64,000 bases of DNA from Erythrobacter sp. 3-20A1M (GTDB taxonomy: Bacteria; Pseudomonadota; Alphaproteobacteria; Sphingomonadales; Sphingomonadaceae). The position numbers and the translations under genes are program-made. The notes beneath the pieces are model-generated. The model was not told where the DNA came from. It saw only the letters and a program-made list of their open reading frames with translations, and searched no databases. This document shows positions 62,651 to 64,000 of the stretch, in pieces; positions within the stretch are counted from its first letter, which is position 1; every line of letters begins with the position of its first letter. The DNA lies in NCBI RefSeq assembly GCF_018636735.1, contig NZ_CP045200.1:3006001-3070000 (forward strand). Reading direction: 5' to 3'.

Positions 62651-64000
62651 TTATGCGTTGCCCATCACCCGGTCAACGAGGTTGGCGAGCCGGTCGAGCG
62701 CGATCCGCTGCAGTCCCTCCACCTTGTCCTCGTCCGATTTACCGGATGGGCGCGGTCCGTAACCGCGATCGAAGCCGAGCTTGGCCGCCTCTCGCAGCCG
62801 GGGCGCGCCGCGCGCGACCGGACGGATTTCCCCTGCGAGCGACACTTCCCCGAACCACACCGAACGATCGGGCAATGGCCGGTCGGCAAGCGCGGAGACC
62901 AGCGCGGCGGCGACAGCGAGATCGGCGGCGGGGTCGGTCAGGCGATAGCCACCCGCGACGTTGAGATAGACCTCCGCATTGGAGAAGCTCAGGCCGCAGC
63001 GCGATTCGAGCACGGCTAGCAACATGGCGAGGCGGCCATTATCCCAGCCCACGACCGCACGGCGCGGCGTCGCGCCCGATTGCAAACGTACGATCAATGC
63101 CTGCACTTCTACCAGCACCGGCCGCGTACCCTCCAGCGCGGGGAACACCGCGCTGCCTGCCAGCGGTTCGTCCCGGCCCGACAGGAACAGCGTGGAGGGG
63201 TTTGCGACCTCCTCCAGCCCTTGCCCAGCCATCGCGAACACGCCGATCTCGTCCACGGCACCGAAGCGATTCTTGAGCGCGCGCAGGATGCGGAACTGGT
63301 GGCTGCGCTCCCCCTCGAAGCTCATCACCACATCGACCATGTGCTCGAGCACACGAGGGCCGGCGATACTCCCATCCTTAGTGACATGGCCGACCAACAC
63401 GAGCGCGACCCCGTTCTCCTTGGCGTAGCGGATGAGCTCGAACGCGCAGCCGCGCACCTGGCTGACGGTCCCCGGCGCACCTTCGATGGTGTCGGAATGC
63501 ATCGTCTGGATCGAATCGATCACCAGCAGCGCCGGGGGCCGATCCTGAAACTCCCGCCCACCAAGCGTGGTCAGGATATCGCGCACCGATGTCGCGGACG
63601 CGAGCTGGACCGGCGCATCGGCGAGACCGAGGCGCGAGGCGCGCAAGCGGACCTGTCCCGCCGCTTCCTCACCGCTGATATAGACCACCTGTCCGCCGCC
63701 GCGCGCGATACTTGCACCCGCTTGCAGCAACAGCGTGGACTTCCCGATCCCGGGATCACCACCCATGAGAATCGCCGACCCGGGGACGAGGCCGCCGCCC
63801 AGCGCGCGGTCGAATTCGGCGATACCGGTCGGGCGGCGTTGCAGCGCCTCGCCCGGCGCGTCGAGCGCCTCCAGCGCGAAGGCCCGCCCGCCGCTCGACA
63901 AATCGTGTTTCTGCGAGAAAACGGTCGCGGGCACATCCTCGACCAGCGTGTTCCATTCGGCGCAATCGCCGCACTGACCCTGCCACCGGTGCGATACGGC
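62651..64000 (-). CDS. radA: DNA repair protein RadA (partial, N terminus outside window)
   Basis: 450 codons of a RecA-like recombination ATPase, missing its first residues. The visible start HRWQGQCGDCAEWNTLVED is the end of the N-terminal zinc finger. Then Walker A GGDPGIGKSTLLLQ, Walker B LLVIDSIQTM, the RadA-specific KNRFG motif and a C-terminal Lon-like domain (VGWDNGRLAMLLAVLESRCG; AALVSALADRPLP). It processes branched recombination intermediates. Confidence 0.97.
   Translation of the reverse strand, partial: AVSHRWQGQCGDCAEWNTLVEDVPATVFSQKHDLSSGGRAFALEALDAPGEALQRRPTGIAEFDRALGGGLVPGSAILMGGDPGIGKSTLLLQAGASIARGGGQVVYISGEEAAGQVRLRASRLGLADAPVQLASATSVRDILTTLGGREFQDRPPALLVIDSIQTMHSDTIEGAPGTVSQVRGCAFELIRYAKENGVALVLVGHVTKDGSIAGPRVLEHMVDVVMSFEGERSHQFRILRALKNRFGAVDEIGVFAMAGQGLEEVANPSTLFLSGRDEPLAGSAVFPALEGTRPVLVEVQALIVRLQSGATPRRAVVGWDNGRLAMLLAVLESRCGLSFSNAEVYLNVAGGYRLTDPAADLAVAAALVSALADRPLPDRSVWFGEVSLAGEIRPVARGAPRLREAAKLGFDRGYGPRPSGKSDEDKVEGLQRIALDRLANLVDRVMGNA

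Noticed and set aside
1-64000. Search for CRISPR arrays, prophage, insertion sequences or defence genes
   Set aside because: No regularly spaced repeats, transposase or integrase motifs, or restriction or defence domains were seen.

Overview
The window looks like a chromosomal segment of a high-GC alphaproteobacterium, most likely Sphingomonadales and probably the Erythrobacteraceae. The evidence is gene content and order. There is a dusB-ntrB-ntrC-ntrY-ntrX-hfq-hflX cluster, an hfq carrying two Sm domains, an ispDF fusion, a pdhB with its own lipoyl domain, a PhaR-type regulator, trmFO, and the cell-wall/replication run mltB-(rlpA)-dacA-tmk-holB-metG-tatD. It is mostly core genome. I see no prophage, insertion sequence, CRISPR array or integron.

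Layout from left to right. Positions 1-7079 (minus strand) hold a complete potassium-uptake operon read kdpF-kdpB-kdpA-kdpC-kdpD-kdpE, with kdpE cut by the window edge. B precedes A, unlike the usual FABC order. Divergent from it is a frameshifted TorF-type porin gene. Positions 8245-10093 hold an internally deleted LysR gene divergent from an NmrA-like oxidoreductase and an AtaL-like protein. Next come two MscS channels, a VOC protein and 4-hydroxyphenylpyruvate dioxygenase (with a strong operator-like inverted repeat upstream), an FtsB-like protein and pdhA-pdhB. Positions 16972-24598 hold a phytoene-synthase-like gene with no ordinary start codon, an EF-hand protein, trmFO, a YhhN family protein, gyrA and a secreted repeat protein. 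Positions 24678-29750 carry a NYN/LOTUS protein, carbonic anhydrase, lipA, a RatA-like protein, a CinA amidase, a secreted protein and ispDF.

Positions 29835-39094 (plus strand) are the nitrogen-regulation block dusB-ntrBC-ntrYX-hfq-hflX. Positions 39122-47310 (minus strand) are mazG, an unlisted 54-residue membrane protein, a frameshifted PhnP-like hydrolase, tatD, metG, holB, tmk, dacA, a remnant of rlpA and mltB. They are followed by tRNA-Ser(UGA). Positions 47511-51688 contain the other pyruvate dehydrogenase subunits (lpdA and pdhC) separated by a thioesterase gene and a conspicuously AT-richer membrane-protein gene. The rest comprises a universal stress protein, a peroxiredoxin-like protein, RNase R, an M28 peptidase, an archaeal/eukaryotic-type prolyl-tRNA synthetase, PhaR, alanine racemase, an MFS transporter with a large periplasmic insert, an IscU-like protein, CvpA and the start of radA.

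The most notable items are the tandem-domain Hfq, the rearranged kdp operon, three or four damaged genes (porin, LysR, PhnP-like, rlpA) in an otherwise tidy core genome, the low-GC membrane gene beside pdhC, the intact short gene at 40024-40188, and several operator-like palindromes upstream of hppD, phaR, dusB, ntrY, kdpF and the LysR/NmrA pair. I found no clear candidate for a wholly new multi-gene system. All assignments come from reading the sequence; no database search was run.
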